From assembly GCA_035295165.1 (NCBI GenBank), contig DATGJN010000010.1, positions 1 to 32,207 of the forward strand: a DNA stretch of 32,207 nucleotides, written 5' to 3'. The DNA is from a bacterium (GTDB lineage Bacteria; Sysuimicrobiota; Sysuimicrobiia; Sysuimicrobiales; Segetimicrobiaceae). Below are positions 7,659 to 16,128 of this stretch, piece after piece (position 1 is the first letter of the stretch; each line of letters begins with the position of its first letter). The notes below the pieces were generated by a model, which was given only the letters and a program-made list of their open reading frames with translations, did not search any database and was not told the DNA's origin. Position numbers and translations under genes: made by a program.

Positions 7659-9023
7659 CTACAGTGGCGGCACGGCTTCGCTCCAGGACGTCGCGCCCTC
7701 GTATGCGGCGGCGACCCGGAGAATCGTCGACTCCTCGAACGGGCGTCCGGCGAGCTGTAGGCCGAGCGGGAGCCCGTGCAGCGTCAGGCCGCACGGTACG
7801 GTGAGGCTCGGGAAGCCCAGGAAGCTGAACGGCCGGTTCATGACCGGCGATCCGGTGGACGCCAGGCCCTCGGGAGCCGGCCCCGGCGCCGCCGGGGTGG
7901 CCAGCACGTCGACGTCCCGGAACAACTCGCGCATCGCCTCGATCAGCTTGGTCCGCACCTGTTGGGCGCGGACGTACGTCGGCGCCGGGACCTGAAATCC
8001 GGTCTCGATGAATGCCCGGAGTTTCTGCCCGTAGTCCGCGGCGCACGTCCGGTAGCGATCCACGTGCACCGCCGCCGCCTCGACGTTGTGGATGAGGTCG
8101 TGGGCGTCCATCCCCGCCTCGAACAGGTCCGGGAGTCGCACGTCGCGGACCGTGCTGCCGAGCTCGCCGAGCGTGCTCAACGCGGCGCGATAGGCGCCTG
8201 CGGCTTCGATGTCCAGCCCGTCGAAAAAGTAGCGGTCCGGCACGCCGATCCGCAGGCGGTGCAGCCCCCGTTCCCCCGCGCCGGCGTCGTCAAGCGCCAA
8301 CACGTAGCGCTCGGCCGGGGGCGCCGAGAGCGTCGCAGGATCGTTTGGGTCCGCACCGGCGATCGCGTCGAGCAGGAGCGCGACATCGCGCACGGTGCGG
8401 CCCATGGGGCCTGGATGGTCGAGTGTCCAGGCGAGCGGGTGAACGCCGTACCGGCTGACGCGCCCGAACGTCGGCTTGAGCCCGACGATCCCGCAGAACG
8501 CGGCGGGCCGCACGATCGACCCGGAGGTTTGCGTGCCGAGCGCGCCGTGGCACATGCGCGCGGCGAGTGCTGCGGCGGACCCGCTGCTCGATCCCCCGGG
8601 GGTGTGGTCGAGCGCCCAGGGATTGCGGGCGGGCGACGGGTCGAACGACGCGAACTCCGTGGTGTGCGTCTTGCCGAGGAGGATCGCGCCGGCCTCACGC
8701 AGGCGCACGACCGTCGTGGCGTCGTACGTCGGGACGAAACCGGCCATGATGCGCGACCCGCACGACGTTTCGATGCCCGCGGTGTAGAAGATGTCCTTGA
8801 CGCCCACCGGGATCCCGTGCAGCGGGCCGATCGCCGCGGTCGCGCCGAGGCGTTCGGCCTGCCGACGCGCCTCCTCCGGCCGGAGGCGCGCCCACGCGAG
8901 CACGCGGGGCTCGACCCGCTCGATGTGGCCGAGCGTCGAGTCGAGCAACTCGACCGGCGACAGCCGGCGGTTTGCGACGGCGGCCGCCGCCTCGCTGAGC
9001 GACAGCGCGTACGGCTCAGTCAT
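7659..9023 (-). CDS. Amidase of the amidase-signature family
   Basis: 454 residues, typical for amidase-signature enzymes, which hydrolyse carboxamides through a Ser-cisSer-Lys triad. All parts are visible: K76 in GIPVGVKDIF, the cis-Ser among S145-S147 in TPGGSSSGSAAALAA, and nucleophile S169 in GTQTSGSIVRPAAFCG. The GTQT-x-GS-x-xRPA-x-FCG form is common in stand-alone amidases and biuret/allophanate-type hydrolases, and less so in GatA. There is no GatB or GatC nearby, so a role in tRNA amidation is unlikely. The start ATG at 9023 overlaps the end of the upstream 61-codon gene by 8 bases, indicating translational coupling. With the upstream hydrolase gene it forms a three-gene minus-strand cluster. 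Substrate unknown. Confidence 0.88.
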   Translation of the reverse strand: MTEPYALSLSEAAAAVANRRLSPVELLDSTLGHIERVEPRVLAWARLRPEEARRQAERLGATAAIGPLHGIPVGVKDIFYTAGIETSCGSRIMAGFVPTYDATTVVRLREAGAILLGKTHTTEFASFDPSPARNPWALDHTPGGSSSGSAAALAARMCHGALGTQTSGSIVRPAAFCGIVGLKPTFGRVSRYGVHPLAWTLDHPGPMGRTVRDVALLLDAIAGADPNDPATLSAPPAERYVLALDDAGAGERGLHRLRIGVPDRYFFDGLDIEAAGAYRAALSTLGELGSTVRDVRLPDLFEAGMDAHDLIHNVEAAAVHVDRYRTCAADYGQKLRAFIETGFQVPAPTYVRAQQVRTKLIEAMRELFRDVDVLATPAAPGPAPEGLASTGSPVMNRPFSFLGFPSLTVPCGLTLHGLPLGLQLAGRPFEESTILRVAAAYEGATSWSEAVPPL

Positions 9024-9201
9024 CGTCGCGCCGCAGCCGCGGAGCGCCGGCGGGTTCGGTGTCGTGCGTGACGGGCGCACCGTGCACCGCCTTGATGCGG
9101 CGCCTGACCGCCTCGAACTCATCGTCGAAGTACCGGCCCGTCTCCGTGGGGAGGGCCAGTAGCACGCGAGTCCACGCCAACGCCGACGCGTCACGCTCCA
9201 T
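9016..9201 (-). CDS. Small 61-residue protein coupled to the amidase, function unknown
   Basis: A short reading frame starting at ATG 9201 with a strong AAAGGAGG ribosome binding site 7 bases upstream and ending inside the amidase start region (8-base overlap). The protein begins MERDASALAWTRVLLALPTE, continues with an amphipathic helical segment (YFDDEFEAVRRRIKAVHGA) and has a charged tail. I do not recognise a family. Several amidase-signature enzymes have small helical partners encoded just upstream (GatC for GatA, AtzG for AtzE), and the position here fits that logic, but sequence similarity to those is not evident. The ribosome binding site and coupling are the main support that it is real. 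Confidence 0.62.
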   Translation of the reverse strand: MERDASALAWTRVLLALPTETGRYFDDEFEAVRRRIKAVHGAPVTHDTEPAGAPRLRRDDD

Positions 9202-9277
9202 GCCTCGCCTCCTTTGCCCCCGCGGTACAGGGGTCTTGGTCCGCGGGCGCCGGAGTTCCTCCAGCGGCCGCGCGGGC

Positions 9278-10168
9278 TCAGCGCAGGTGCTCGGTGAGAA
9301 ACTGAGCGATGCGCGTACGGGCGTCCTGAGTGGCTGTCTCATCGTAGCGGAGGTGGAACGTCCGGTTGTTCTGCCGAACGATCCGATCCGGCCCGGGCAT
9401 GTCGAACACATGCGTCGCCTCCGGATAGACGTGCCAGTCGATCGGCGCGCCGGCGTTCCTGAGTTGGGTTGCGCGGACCACGCACCCGGCGGGCGGCTCC
9501 TCGTCGTCCGCGCCTCCCGCCAGGATCAGCAGCGGCGAGGCGATGCCGCCCGGCAGAAACGACGCGCAGTGCGGATACACGGCGATCGCCGCCGCGAAGC
9601 CGCCCCCGGGCGGCTTGACCGCGGCCACCATCTGCGCGCTGGCTGCCTCCAGGGTCGCGCCGCCGCCGTGCGACCATCCGATGACGGCGATGCGCGCCGG
9701 GTCTGTCCCAGGGTGGGAGCGGAGGGCGATCAACGCGCCGAGCGCGTCGAGCGCGTGATCGCGGAACGACGATTCTCCTGCGGCGCACAGGCCCCGCGTG
9801 CCCCGGGGCGCGAGGCTGTCCGGCATGACGACTTCGTAGCCGGCGCTGAGGAACCACGACGCCCACGTGCGTTCCGTGTTCGTGATGCCTTCGCATCCGT
9901 GCAGCAGCACGATCGACGGAAACGGTGCGGGGCCGTCGGGCCGGTACAGGGTGGCGGGCACCGGCTCGGCGAGCGACGGCGAGAGGCTCTGGAAGGTGAT
10001 GCGTTCCTGCGGCTGGAGTGCCTCCGCGCGACCGGTCGGGGGGGACGCGGCGACCGCCAACACGGCGGCAAGGACCGCGAGCGTGCGCGCGACCGCACGC
10101 ACTCGCCGACGTCGGGGCGCCGTGGCGCGCCGCGCGCCCGCCCGGGGCGTCTCGCCGTGCGTGGTCAC
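9278..10168 (-). CDS. Secreted dienelactone-hydrolase-like alpha/beta hydrolase
   Basis: 296 residues from GTG 10168. An Arg-rich N-terminus and hydrophobic core (about 28-41, LAVLAAVLAVAA) make a Sec signal peptide, with likely cleavage after an Ala near 48-50; the long n-region suggests the true start may be internal. The mature part is an alpha/beta hydrolase: oxyanion region LLHGCEG, nucleophile S166 in GWSHGGG, an acidic residue in GGADDEEP and the His in EATHVFD. The layout resembles the DLH family, whose members cleave esters or lactones. It is the first gene of the minus-strand group ending with the amidase. Only 18 bases separate its start from the divergent gluconokinase start. Substrate unknown. 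Confidence 0.82.
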   Translation of the reverse strand: MTTHGETPRAGARRATAPRRRRVRAVARTLAVLAAVLAVAASPPTGRAEALQPQERITFQSLSPSLAEPVPATLYRPDGPAPFPSIVLLHGCEGITNTERTWASWFLSAGYEVVMPDSLAPRGTRGLCAAGESSFRDHALDALGALIALRSHPGTDPARIAVIGWSHGGGATLEAASAQMVAAVKPPGGGFAAAIAVYPHCASFLPGGIASPLLILAGGADDEEPPAGCVVRATQLRNAGAPIDWHVYPEATHVFDMPGPDRIVRQNNRTFHLRYDETATQDARTRIAQFLTEHLR

Positions 10169-10186
10169 GGACAGGGGTGTTGGCGC

Positions 10187-11722
10187 ATGGGACGGAAACT
10201 TCCTCTCGGGATGTCGACGGTGTCCGCGCGGTACGCTGAGGCGCCGCTGGTGCTGGCGCTCGATCTCGGGAGTTCCTCTGTCCGGGCGATCGGCTACGAT
10301 CGTCTCGGCCGCGAGATCGACGGGTCCGAGGGACGGTTCGCGTACGCGTGGCACCGGACCCCCACTGGCGGCGTCGAGGTCGACCCCGAGATGATCCTGG
10401 AGGGGACGTTCGCGGCGATCGATCAGGCGCTGGCCGGCGTCGGGGATCGCGCGCCGGAGGTGCGCGCGGTCGGCGTGTCCACGTTCTGGCACAACATCAT
10501 GGGGATCGGGCCGGCGGACCGGTCCGTCACCCCGTTGTACTCGTGGGCCGACGAACGGAGCGCCGGCGCGGCGGCGGTCCTGCGCGCGCGCTTCGACCAG
10601 GAGGCGCTGTGGCGCCGGACGGGGTGCGTCTTTCACCCGAGCTACCCGGCGGCGCGCCTCCTGTGGTTGCGGGATGCGTTTCCCGATCGTCACCGCGCGG
10701 CGACGCGCTGGGTCAGCATCGGAGAGTACCTGTCGCTGCGGTGCTTCGGCCGGACCGCCTGCAGCATCTCCATGGCGTCGGGTACCGGTCTGCTCGACCA
10801 GCGGCGCTGCACCTGGGACGAGGAGCTGCTTGCGGTCCTCGGCCTGACCGCGGATCGGCTGTCGCCGCTCGTCGACGTCGACACGCCGTTTCGAGGGCTG
10901 CGGCCGTCGTTCGCGAGGCGGTGGCCGGCGCTCGCGGAGATTCCGTGGCTCCCGGCAGCCGGCGACGGCGCGCTCGCCAACATCGGGACCGGGTGCATCG
11001 GTCCGGGACGCGCCGCGCTGTCGATCGGCACGACCGGTGCGATTCGCGTGCTGCGGTCCGGTCCCGTCCCGGACGTCCCCCGCGGGCTCTGGGTCTACCG
11101 CGCGGACCGCTCGCGCGTCCTGGTCGGCGGAGCGCTCAGCAACGGCGGCAGCGTGCACCGGTGGGTCGAGGACCGCGCGGCACTGGGCGCTCCGGCAGAC
11201 GTGGACCGCGCGCTGCTCGACCGGCCGCCGGACGGGCACGGGCTCGTGGTGCTGCCGTTCTTCGCCGGCGAACGCAGCCCGGACTGGCCCCTGGCCGTCC
11301 GGGGCGCGATCGTGGGAATGACGCTCCGGACGGACCCGCTGGATCTCATGCAGGCGGCGCTGGAGGCGGTGGCGTACCGCTTCGCACTGATCTGGGACCT
11401 TGTCCGAGAGGCGTTTCCGGAGGTGCGAGAGATCGTCGCGAGCGGGGGCGCCCCCGCCCGGTCACCGGCGTGGATGCAGATCATCGCCGACGTCTTCGGC
11501 CACGAGGTCGTGGTTTCGGACGAAGCGGAGGGTAGTAGTCGGGGCGCCGCGCTCTTAGCCCTCGAGGCGGTGGGCACATCGCCGGTCGACCTCGCGCTGG
11601 CTGCGTCTGGGCGCGTGTACGCCCCCGACGCGGAAAGACACGCGCGCTACCGCGAGGCCCGGGCCCGGCAACGTCGCGTGGAGGCGGCGCTCGCCCCGCT
11701 CCAGCACCGCGTCACGGGGTAA
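10187..11722 (+). CDS. FGGY-family carbohydrate kinase, probable gluconokinase
   Basis: 511 residues, normal for FGGY kinases. The N-terminal phosphate-binding loop is LALDLGSSSVRAIGYD, the first lobe contains GVSTFWHNIMG, WADERS and SIGEYLSLR, and the second lobe has IGTTGAIR and ASGGAPARSPAWMQIIADV. The stretch SISMASGTGLLDQRRCTW is characteristic of FGGY proteins annotated as gluconokinases, which convert gluconate and ATP to 6-phosphogluconate. The neighbourhood supports this, since the next operon encodes the enzyme that consumes 6-phosphogluconate. Two starts are possible: ATG 10187 (AGGGG about 9 bases upstream) and ATG 10211; similarity begins after both. Substrate is inferred from context and overall pattern, and xylulose or other sugars are not excluded. 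Confidence 0.82.
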   Translation: MGRKLPLGMSTVSARYAEAPLVLALDLGSSSVRAIGYDRLGREIDGSEGRFAYAWHRTPTGGVEVDPEMILEGTFAAIDQALAGVGDRAPEVRAVGVSTFWHNIMGIGPADRSVTPLYSWADERSAGAAAVLRARFDQEALWRRTGCVFHPSYPAARLLWLRDAFPDRHRAATRWVSIGEYLSLRCFGRTACSISMASGTGLLDQRRCTWDEELLAVLGLTADRLSPLVDVDTPFRGLRPSFARRWPALAEIPWLPAAGDGALANIGTGCIGPGRAALSIGTTGAIRVLRSGPVPDVPRGLWVYRADRSRVLVGGALSNGGSVHRWVEDRAALGAPADVDRALLDRPPDGHGLVVLPFFAGERSPDWPLAVRGAIVGMTLRTDPLDLMQAALEAVAYRFALIWDLVREAFPEVREIVASGGAPARSPAWMQIIADVFGHEVVVSDEAEGSSRGAALLALEAVGTSPVDLALAASGRVYAPDAERHARYREARARQRRVEAALAPLQHRVTG

Positions 11723-11749
11723 CCCCCTCGGCCGGCGCCGGCGGGACGC

Positions 11750-11778
11750 GTGACAGCCGGCGGTCCGAACTTTAGAAT
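11750..11778 (+). promoter_or_regulatory. Promoter of the pentose-phosphate operon
   Basis: GTGACA (11750-11755) and TAGAAT (11773-11778) are separated by 17 bases, a housekeeping-type promoter. The -10 sits in the only AT-rich patch between gluconokinase and transketolase. The predicted leader of about 100 bases is GC-rich. A start here would transcribe tkt-tal-gnd-zwf-pgl independently of the kinase gene. Confidence 0.6.
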
Positions 11779-11884
11779 ATATGATTGAAGCGCATCACGC
11801 CCCGTTGCGATCGCATACGATGTTCTGTGAGACATCTCGGAGAGACGTACCCGCGGTCTCCCGTCGAGGGTCGTGGAGGCGAGC

Positions 11885-13954
11885 ATGGCGATCGAGACCA
11901 AGACGCTGGACGAGCTCTGCGTCAACACGATTCGCACGTTGTCGATCGACGCGGTGCAGAAGGCGAAGTCCGGGCACCCCGGGATGCCGATGGGCGCGGC
12001 CGCGATGGCGTACGTGCTGTGGACACGCCATCTCCGGTACAACCCCAAGAACCCCGGCTGGCTCGACCGCGACCGGTTCGTGCTCTCCGCCGGGCACGGC
12101 AGTATGCTCTTGTACAGTCTGCTCCACCTCACCGGCTACGACCTGACGATAGAGGATCTCCGGCAGTTCCGGCAGTGGGGCAGCCGGACGCCGGGGCATC
12201 CGGAGCGCCACTGCGCGCCGGGGGTAGAGGTCAGCACCGGCCCCCTCGGGCAGGGCGCCGGGAACACCGTCGGGATGGCGATCGCCGAGCGGTGGCTGGC
12301 CGCCACGTTCAACCGGCCTGAGCACACCATCGTGGATCACTACACATACGCGATCACGAGCGACGGCGACCTCATGGAAGGGGTGGCCGCCGAGGCGGCC
12401 TCGCTGGCGGGGCACCTGCGGCTTGGGCGCCTGATCTGGCTCTACGACGCCAATCTCGTGACGCTGTCGGCGACGACCTCCGTCACGTACACCGAGGACG
12501 TCGGCCGCAGGTTCGAAGGGTACGGCTGGCACGTCCAGCACATCGCCGACGGGAACGACCTTGCGGCGGTGGACCGCGCGCTGACCGCGGCGCGGGCGGC
12601 GGACGACCGTCCATCGCTCGTCGTCGTGCGCACACACCTCGGGTACGGCAGCCCGCACCGCCAGGACACGTTTCAGGCGCACGGGGAACCCCTCGGAGAC
12701 GACGAGGTGCGCGCCACCAAGCGCGCGCTGGGGTGGCCCGAAGACAAGACGTTCTACGTTCCGGACGACGCGCTGCGGCACTTTCGGGAGGCCGTGCCGA
12801 GAGGCGCGGCGCTCGAGGACGCGTGGGGCAAGCGGTTCGACGCGTACCGGGCCGCGTTCCCCGATCTCGGGCGGGCGTTCGGACAGGCGTTCACGAACGG
12901 ACTTCCCGAGGGCTGGGAGTCCGCGCTGCCGGCGTTTGGTCCGGGGGACGGCCCCCTCGCCACGCGGGAGGCCTCGGGGAAGGTCATGAACGCGATCGCC
13001 GCGTCGGTTCCCGCGTTGATCGGCGGGTCCGCGGATCTCGACCCCTCGACGCACACGATGCTCAAGGGCGCGGGCGACTTCGAGAGCCCCGCGGCGGACG
13101 GGAGCGCGAGCGCGCAGGGTCGCGCCGGCGGCGTCTGGGGCTACGCGGGGCGGAACGTGCACTTCGGCATCCGCGAACACGCCATGGGCGCGGCGCTCAA
13201 CGGCATGGCGGCGCACGGCGGCGTCCGGCCGTTCGGGGCGACGTTCCTTGTGTTCTCCGACTACATGCGGCCGAGCGTCCGCCTCGCGGCGCTGTCCGAT
13301 CTCCCGGTCATCTACGTCTGGACCCACGACAGCGTCGCGCTCGGTGAGGACGGGCCGACGCACGAACCCGTGGAACACCTCGCCAGCCTCCGAGCGGTCC
13401 CCAACCTGCTCGTGCTCCGGCCGGCCGATGCCAACGAGACCGTCGAGGCGTGGCGCGTCGCGCTGCGGCACACGGCCGGTCCGGTAGCGCTTGTGCTCTC
13501 GCGGCAAAAGCTGCCGGTGTTCGACCGCACGGGGCTCGGCGCTGCCTCGGGGACCGAGAAGGGCGGGTACGTGTTGGCCGACGCCGCCGGAGGATCGCCC
13601 GACACCATTCTGATCGCGACCGGATCCGAGGTCGCGTTGGCGCTTGAGGCGCACGCGCGGCTGACCGCGGAGGGCATTCGGTGTCGCGTCGTATCGTTGC
13701 CCTGTTGGGAGCTGTTTGAGGCCCAGCCCGAGGCCTACCGCGACCGTGTCCTGCCGCCGGCGGTGCGGGCCCGCGTGACCGTCGAAGCGGCGGCATCCTT
13801 CGGATGGGAGCGGTACGCGCGGGATGACGGCGTGATCATCGGGCTCAATCGGTTCGGCGCCTCGGCGCCCGGGCCGGTGGTGATGCGCGAGTTGGGGTTC
13901 ACGGTCGAGCGCGTGGTGGCGGCCGCAAAGACCGTGTGGGATCGGACCCGGTGA
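11885..13954 (+). CDS. tkt: Transketolase
   Basis: 689 residues, full length. Thiamine-diphosphate enzyme of the non-oxidative pentose-phosphate pathway that moves two-carbon units from ketoses to aldoses. Signatures in order: [21 protein letters not shown] at the N-terminus, [17 protein letters not shown], the ThDP/Mg motif [17 protein letters not shown] from about residue 160 ending in YDAN, the pyrimidine-binding domain with [10 protein letters not shown] and [17 protein letters not shown], and [20 protein letters not shown]. Start at ATG 11885 with GGAGG 6 bases before it; a GTG four codons upstream is less likely. First gene of a five-gene plus-strand operon, 19 bases from transaldolase. 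Confidence 0.97.
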   Translation: MAIETKTLDELCVNTIRTLSIDAVQKAKSGHPGMPMGAAAMAYVLWTRHLRYNPKNPGWLDRDRFVLSAGHGSMLLYSLLHLTGYDLTIEDLRQFRQWGSRTPGHPERHCAPGVEVSTGPLGQGAGNTVGMAIAERWLAATFNRPEHTIVDHYTYAITSDGDLMEGVAAEAASLAGHLRLGRLIWLYDANLVTLSATTSVTYTEDVGRRFEGYGWHVQHIADGNDLAAVDRALTAARAADDRPSLVVVRTHLGYGSPHRQDTFQAHGEPLGDDEVRATKRALGWPEDKTFYVPDDALRHFREAVPRGAALEDAWGKRFDAYRAAFPDLGRAFGQAFTNGLPEGWESALPAFGPGDGPLATREASGKVMNAIAASVPALIGGSADLDPSTHTMLKGAGDFESPAADGSASAQGRAGGVWGYAGRNVHFGIREHAMGAALNGMAAHGGVRPFGATFLVFSDYMRPSVRLAALSDLPVIYVWTHDSVALGEDGPTHEPVEHLASLRAVPNLLVLRPADANETVEAWRVALRHTAGPVALVLSRQKLPVFDRTGLGAASGTEKGGYVLADAAGGSPDTILIATGSEVALALEAHARLTAEGIRCRVVSLPCWELFEAQPEAYRDRVLPPAVRARVTVEAAASFGWERYARDDGVIIGLNRFGASAPGPVVMRELGFTVERVVAAAKTVWDRTR

Positions 13955-13973
13955 GGCCTGAGGAGGGACGGTC

Positions 13974-15137
13974 ATGACTGAGAACCGACAGGCGACCGCG
14001 AAGAATCCGTTGCGCATGCTGCGAGAGGTGGGGCAGAGCGTCTGGCTGGACTTTATCGAGCGCGGCCTGCTGCGGTCCGGCGGGCTCGGGCGCCTCGTCG
14101 CAGACGACGGCATCGCCGGGGTCACGAGCAACCCGACGATCTTCGACAAGGCGATCTCGGGCGGCGCCGAGTACGACGAGGCGATCGCCGCGCTCGTCGC
14201 CGCGGGCAAAAGCGCCGGGGAGATCTACGAAGCGCTGGTCGTCGCGGACATCCGCGCGGCGGCGGACGTGCTGCGGCCGGTGTTCGATGAGACGCGCGGC
14301 GCCGACGGATACGTGTCGATCGAGGTGTCCCCGCTCCTCGCGCACGACACGGCGGGGACGATCCAGGACGTGCGACGGTGGTCGGCGCTCATCGACCGGC
14401 CGAACGTTATGGTCAAGATTCCCGCGACCACGGAGGGCATTCCGGCGATCGAGGAGATGATCGCGGAGGGGCGCAACATCAACATCACGCTGATCTTCTC
14501 GCTGGAGATGTACCGCCGCGTCATCGAGGCCTACCTGCGGGGATTGGAGCGCCGGGCCGGTGCGGGCGGATCGCTCCACCAGGTGGCGTCGGTCGCGAGC
14601 TTCTTCGTCAGCCGGATCGATACCGAGGTGGACAAGCGGCTCGAGGCGCGCCTCAAGGACGCGGCCCCCGAGGAGGCCGCGCGGCTTCGGGCGTTGTTCG
14701 GCAAAGCCGCGATCGCGAACGCTAAGCTCGCCTATCGGGTGTTCCGCGAGACCTTCACGGGCGCCAGGTTTCAGACGCTCGCGGGCCGGGGCGCGCGCGT
14801 GCAGCGTCCGCTGTGGGCGAGCACCAGCACGAAGAACCCGGCGTACCCGGATCTCCTGTACGCGGAGGCGCTTGTGGGACCCGACACGGTGGACACGATG
14901 CCGCCCCAGACGATCGCGGCCTTCCGCGACCACGGGCGCGTCTCGCCGGGCGCCGTGATGGAGGACGTGGAGGGGGCCGCCAAGGTGCTGGTCGATCTGG
15001 CCGCCGCGGGGGTTCCCATCGACGATGTCACTCTCATGTTGCTCGACGCCGGGGTGGCGTCGTTCTCGCAATCGTTCAACGAGCTGTTCGCCAGCATCGA
15101 GACGAAGCGGCGGGGCGCGGCCGCCACGCCCCGCTGA
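13974..15137 (+). CDS. tal: Transaldolase
   Basis: 387 residues, the longer type found in actinobacteria and relatives. It transfers a dihydroxyacetone unit between sedoheptulose-7-phosphate and glyceraldehyde-3-phosphate. Motifs: GVTSNPTIFDKAIS at the N-terminus, the Schiff-base lysine at about K148 in NVMVKIPATTEG, NINITLIFSLEMY, and the phosphate-binding RPLWASTSTKNP. A good ribosome binding site (GAGGAGGG) lies before ATG 13974. Linked to tkt with a 19-base gap. The next start, gnd, is 91 bases downstream. The C-terminus contains no fused phosphoglucose isomerase domain. Confidence 0.96.
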   Translation: MTENRQATAKNPLRMLREVGQSVWLDFIERGLLRSGGLGRLVADDGIAGVTSNPTIFDKAISGGAEYDEAIAALVAAGKSAGEIYEALVVADIRAAADVLRPVFDETRGADGYVSIEVSPLLAHDTAGTIQDVRRWSALIDRPNVMVKIPATTEGIPAIEEMIAEGRNINITLIFSLEMYRRVIEAYLRGLERRAGAGGSLHQVASVASFFVSRIDTEVDKRLEARLKDAAPEEAARLRALFGKAAIANAKLAYRVFRETFTGARFQTLAGRGARVQRPLWASTSTKNPAYPDLLYAEALVGPDTVDTMPPQTIAAFRDHGRVSPGAVMEDVEGAAKVLVDLAAAGVPIDDVTLMLLDAGVASFSQSFNELFASIETKRRGAAATPR

Positions 15138-15228
15138 CCGCGTGGTCGCACACCCGCTCGATCTCGACGGGGGCGGCGGCCCCTCCGGCGCCGGGTGCAT
15201 CACCACGGGTGAGAAGGGAGTCACGCTG

Positions 15229-16125
15229 ATGAAGGTCGGGTTCGTCGGATTTGGCCGCATGGGCGGGAACATGGTGACGCGGTTGCTGGAGCGGGGGCAC
15301 GAGGCGGCCGTGTACGCGCGCCGGGCCGAGGTGCGGCAGGAGGCGGCCGCCAAGGGCGCGGTCGCGGCCGCATCGCTCGCCGAGCTCGTCGAGCGGCTGG
15401 CGCCGCCGCGGGTCGTCTGGATGATGGTGCCGGCGGGCGATGCGGTGGAACAGACGATCGCGGAGGTGGCGCCGCGGCTCGCCAAGGGCGACGTGCTGGT
15501 CGACGGCGGCAACTCCTACTATAAAGACTCCATGCGCCGCGCCGCCGCCGCGAAGTCGCGGGGCCTTTTCTACGTCGACGCGGGGACGAGCGGCGGCATC
15601 TGGGGGCTTCAGGTGGGCTACTGCATGATGGTCGGCGGGGACCCGGAGGCGGTGAAGATCGTGGAGCCGTTGTGCCGGGCGCTGGCACCCGAGCGCGGGT
15701 ACATGCACGTCGGGCCGAGCGGGGCCGGTCACTACGTCAAGATGATCCACAACGGCATCGAGTACGGCATGCTGCAGGCGTACGCAGAGGGGTTCGCCGT
15801 GCTCCACGCCGCGCCGTTCCCGTTCGACCTCCACGCCATCAGCGCGATGTGGAACCACGGGAGCGTCGTGCGTTCCTGGCTGCTCGAACTGGCGGAGCGC
15901 GCGTTCGCCGAGGATCCCGAGATCAAGGGCATTAAGGGCTACGTTGCGGACTCGGGCGAGGGTCGGTGGACCGTGCAGGAGGCGATCGAGCGGGACGTCC
16001 CGGCGCCGGTGATCACCTTGTCGCTGCTGCAGCGCCTGCGGTCGCGCGAAGACGAGAACTTCGGCGACAAGGTCATCGCGGCGCTGCGCAACCAGTTCGG
16101 CGGACACCCCGTCCGCACCGAGTAG
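15229..16125 (+). CDS. gnd: 6-Phosphogluconate dehydrogenase, decarboxylating, short form
   Basis: 298 residues, the short (about 300-residue) branch, in contrast with the 470-residue E. coli type. Converts 6-phosphogluconate to ribulose-5-phosphate and CO2. N-terminal Rossmann motif VGFVGFGRMGGNM, then VDGGNSYYKDS, DAGTSGGIWGLQ, and the catalytic lysine at about 171 in GHYVKMIHNGIEYGMLQAYAEG. The loop after the second strand reads VYARRAE, basic rather than acidic, which leans towards NADP but does not prove it. The ATG at 15229 has GGGAG 8 bases upstream. Only three bases separate its stop from the zwf GTG, so translation is coupled. Confidence 0.94.
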   Translation: MKVGFVGFGRMGGNMVTRLLERGHEAAVYARRAEVRQEAAAKGAVAAASLAELVERLAPPRVVWMMVPAGDAVEQTIAEVAPRLAKGDVLVDGGNSYYKDSMRRAAAAKSRGLFYVDAGTSGGIWGLQVGYCMMVGGDPEAVKIVEPLCRALAPERGYMHVGPSGAGHYVKMIHNGIEYGMLQAYAEGFAVLHAAPFPFDLHAISAMWNHGSVVRSWLLELAERAFAEDPEIKGIKGYVADSGEGRWTVQEAIERDVPAPVITLSLLQRLRSREDENFGDKVIAALRNQFGGHPVRTE

Positions 16126-16128
16126 GCC

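Noticed and set aside
9059-10186. Extension of the gluconokinase frame by 376 codons upstream
   Set aside because: The extension is antisense to the hydrolase and amidase-region genes. FGGY similarity starts after 10187, and the full length would be far too long.
11731-11742. Palindrome GCCGGCGCCGGC after the gluconokinase gene
   Set aside because: No loop and no T-run; such GC palindromes arise by chance in this composition, so not called a terminator.
11795-14209. 804-codon minus-strand frame opposite transketolase
   Set aside because: Composition and lack of ribosome binding site or homology mark it as a shadow of tkt.
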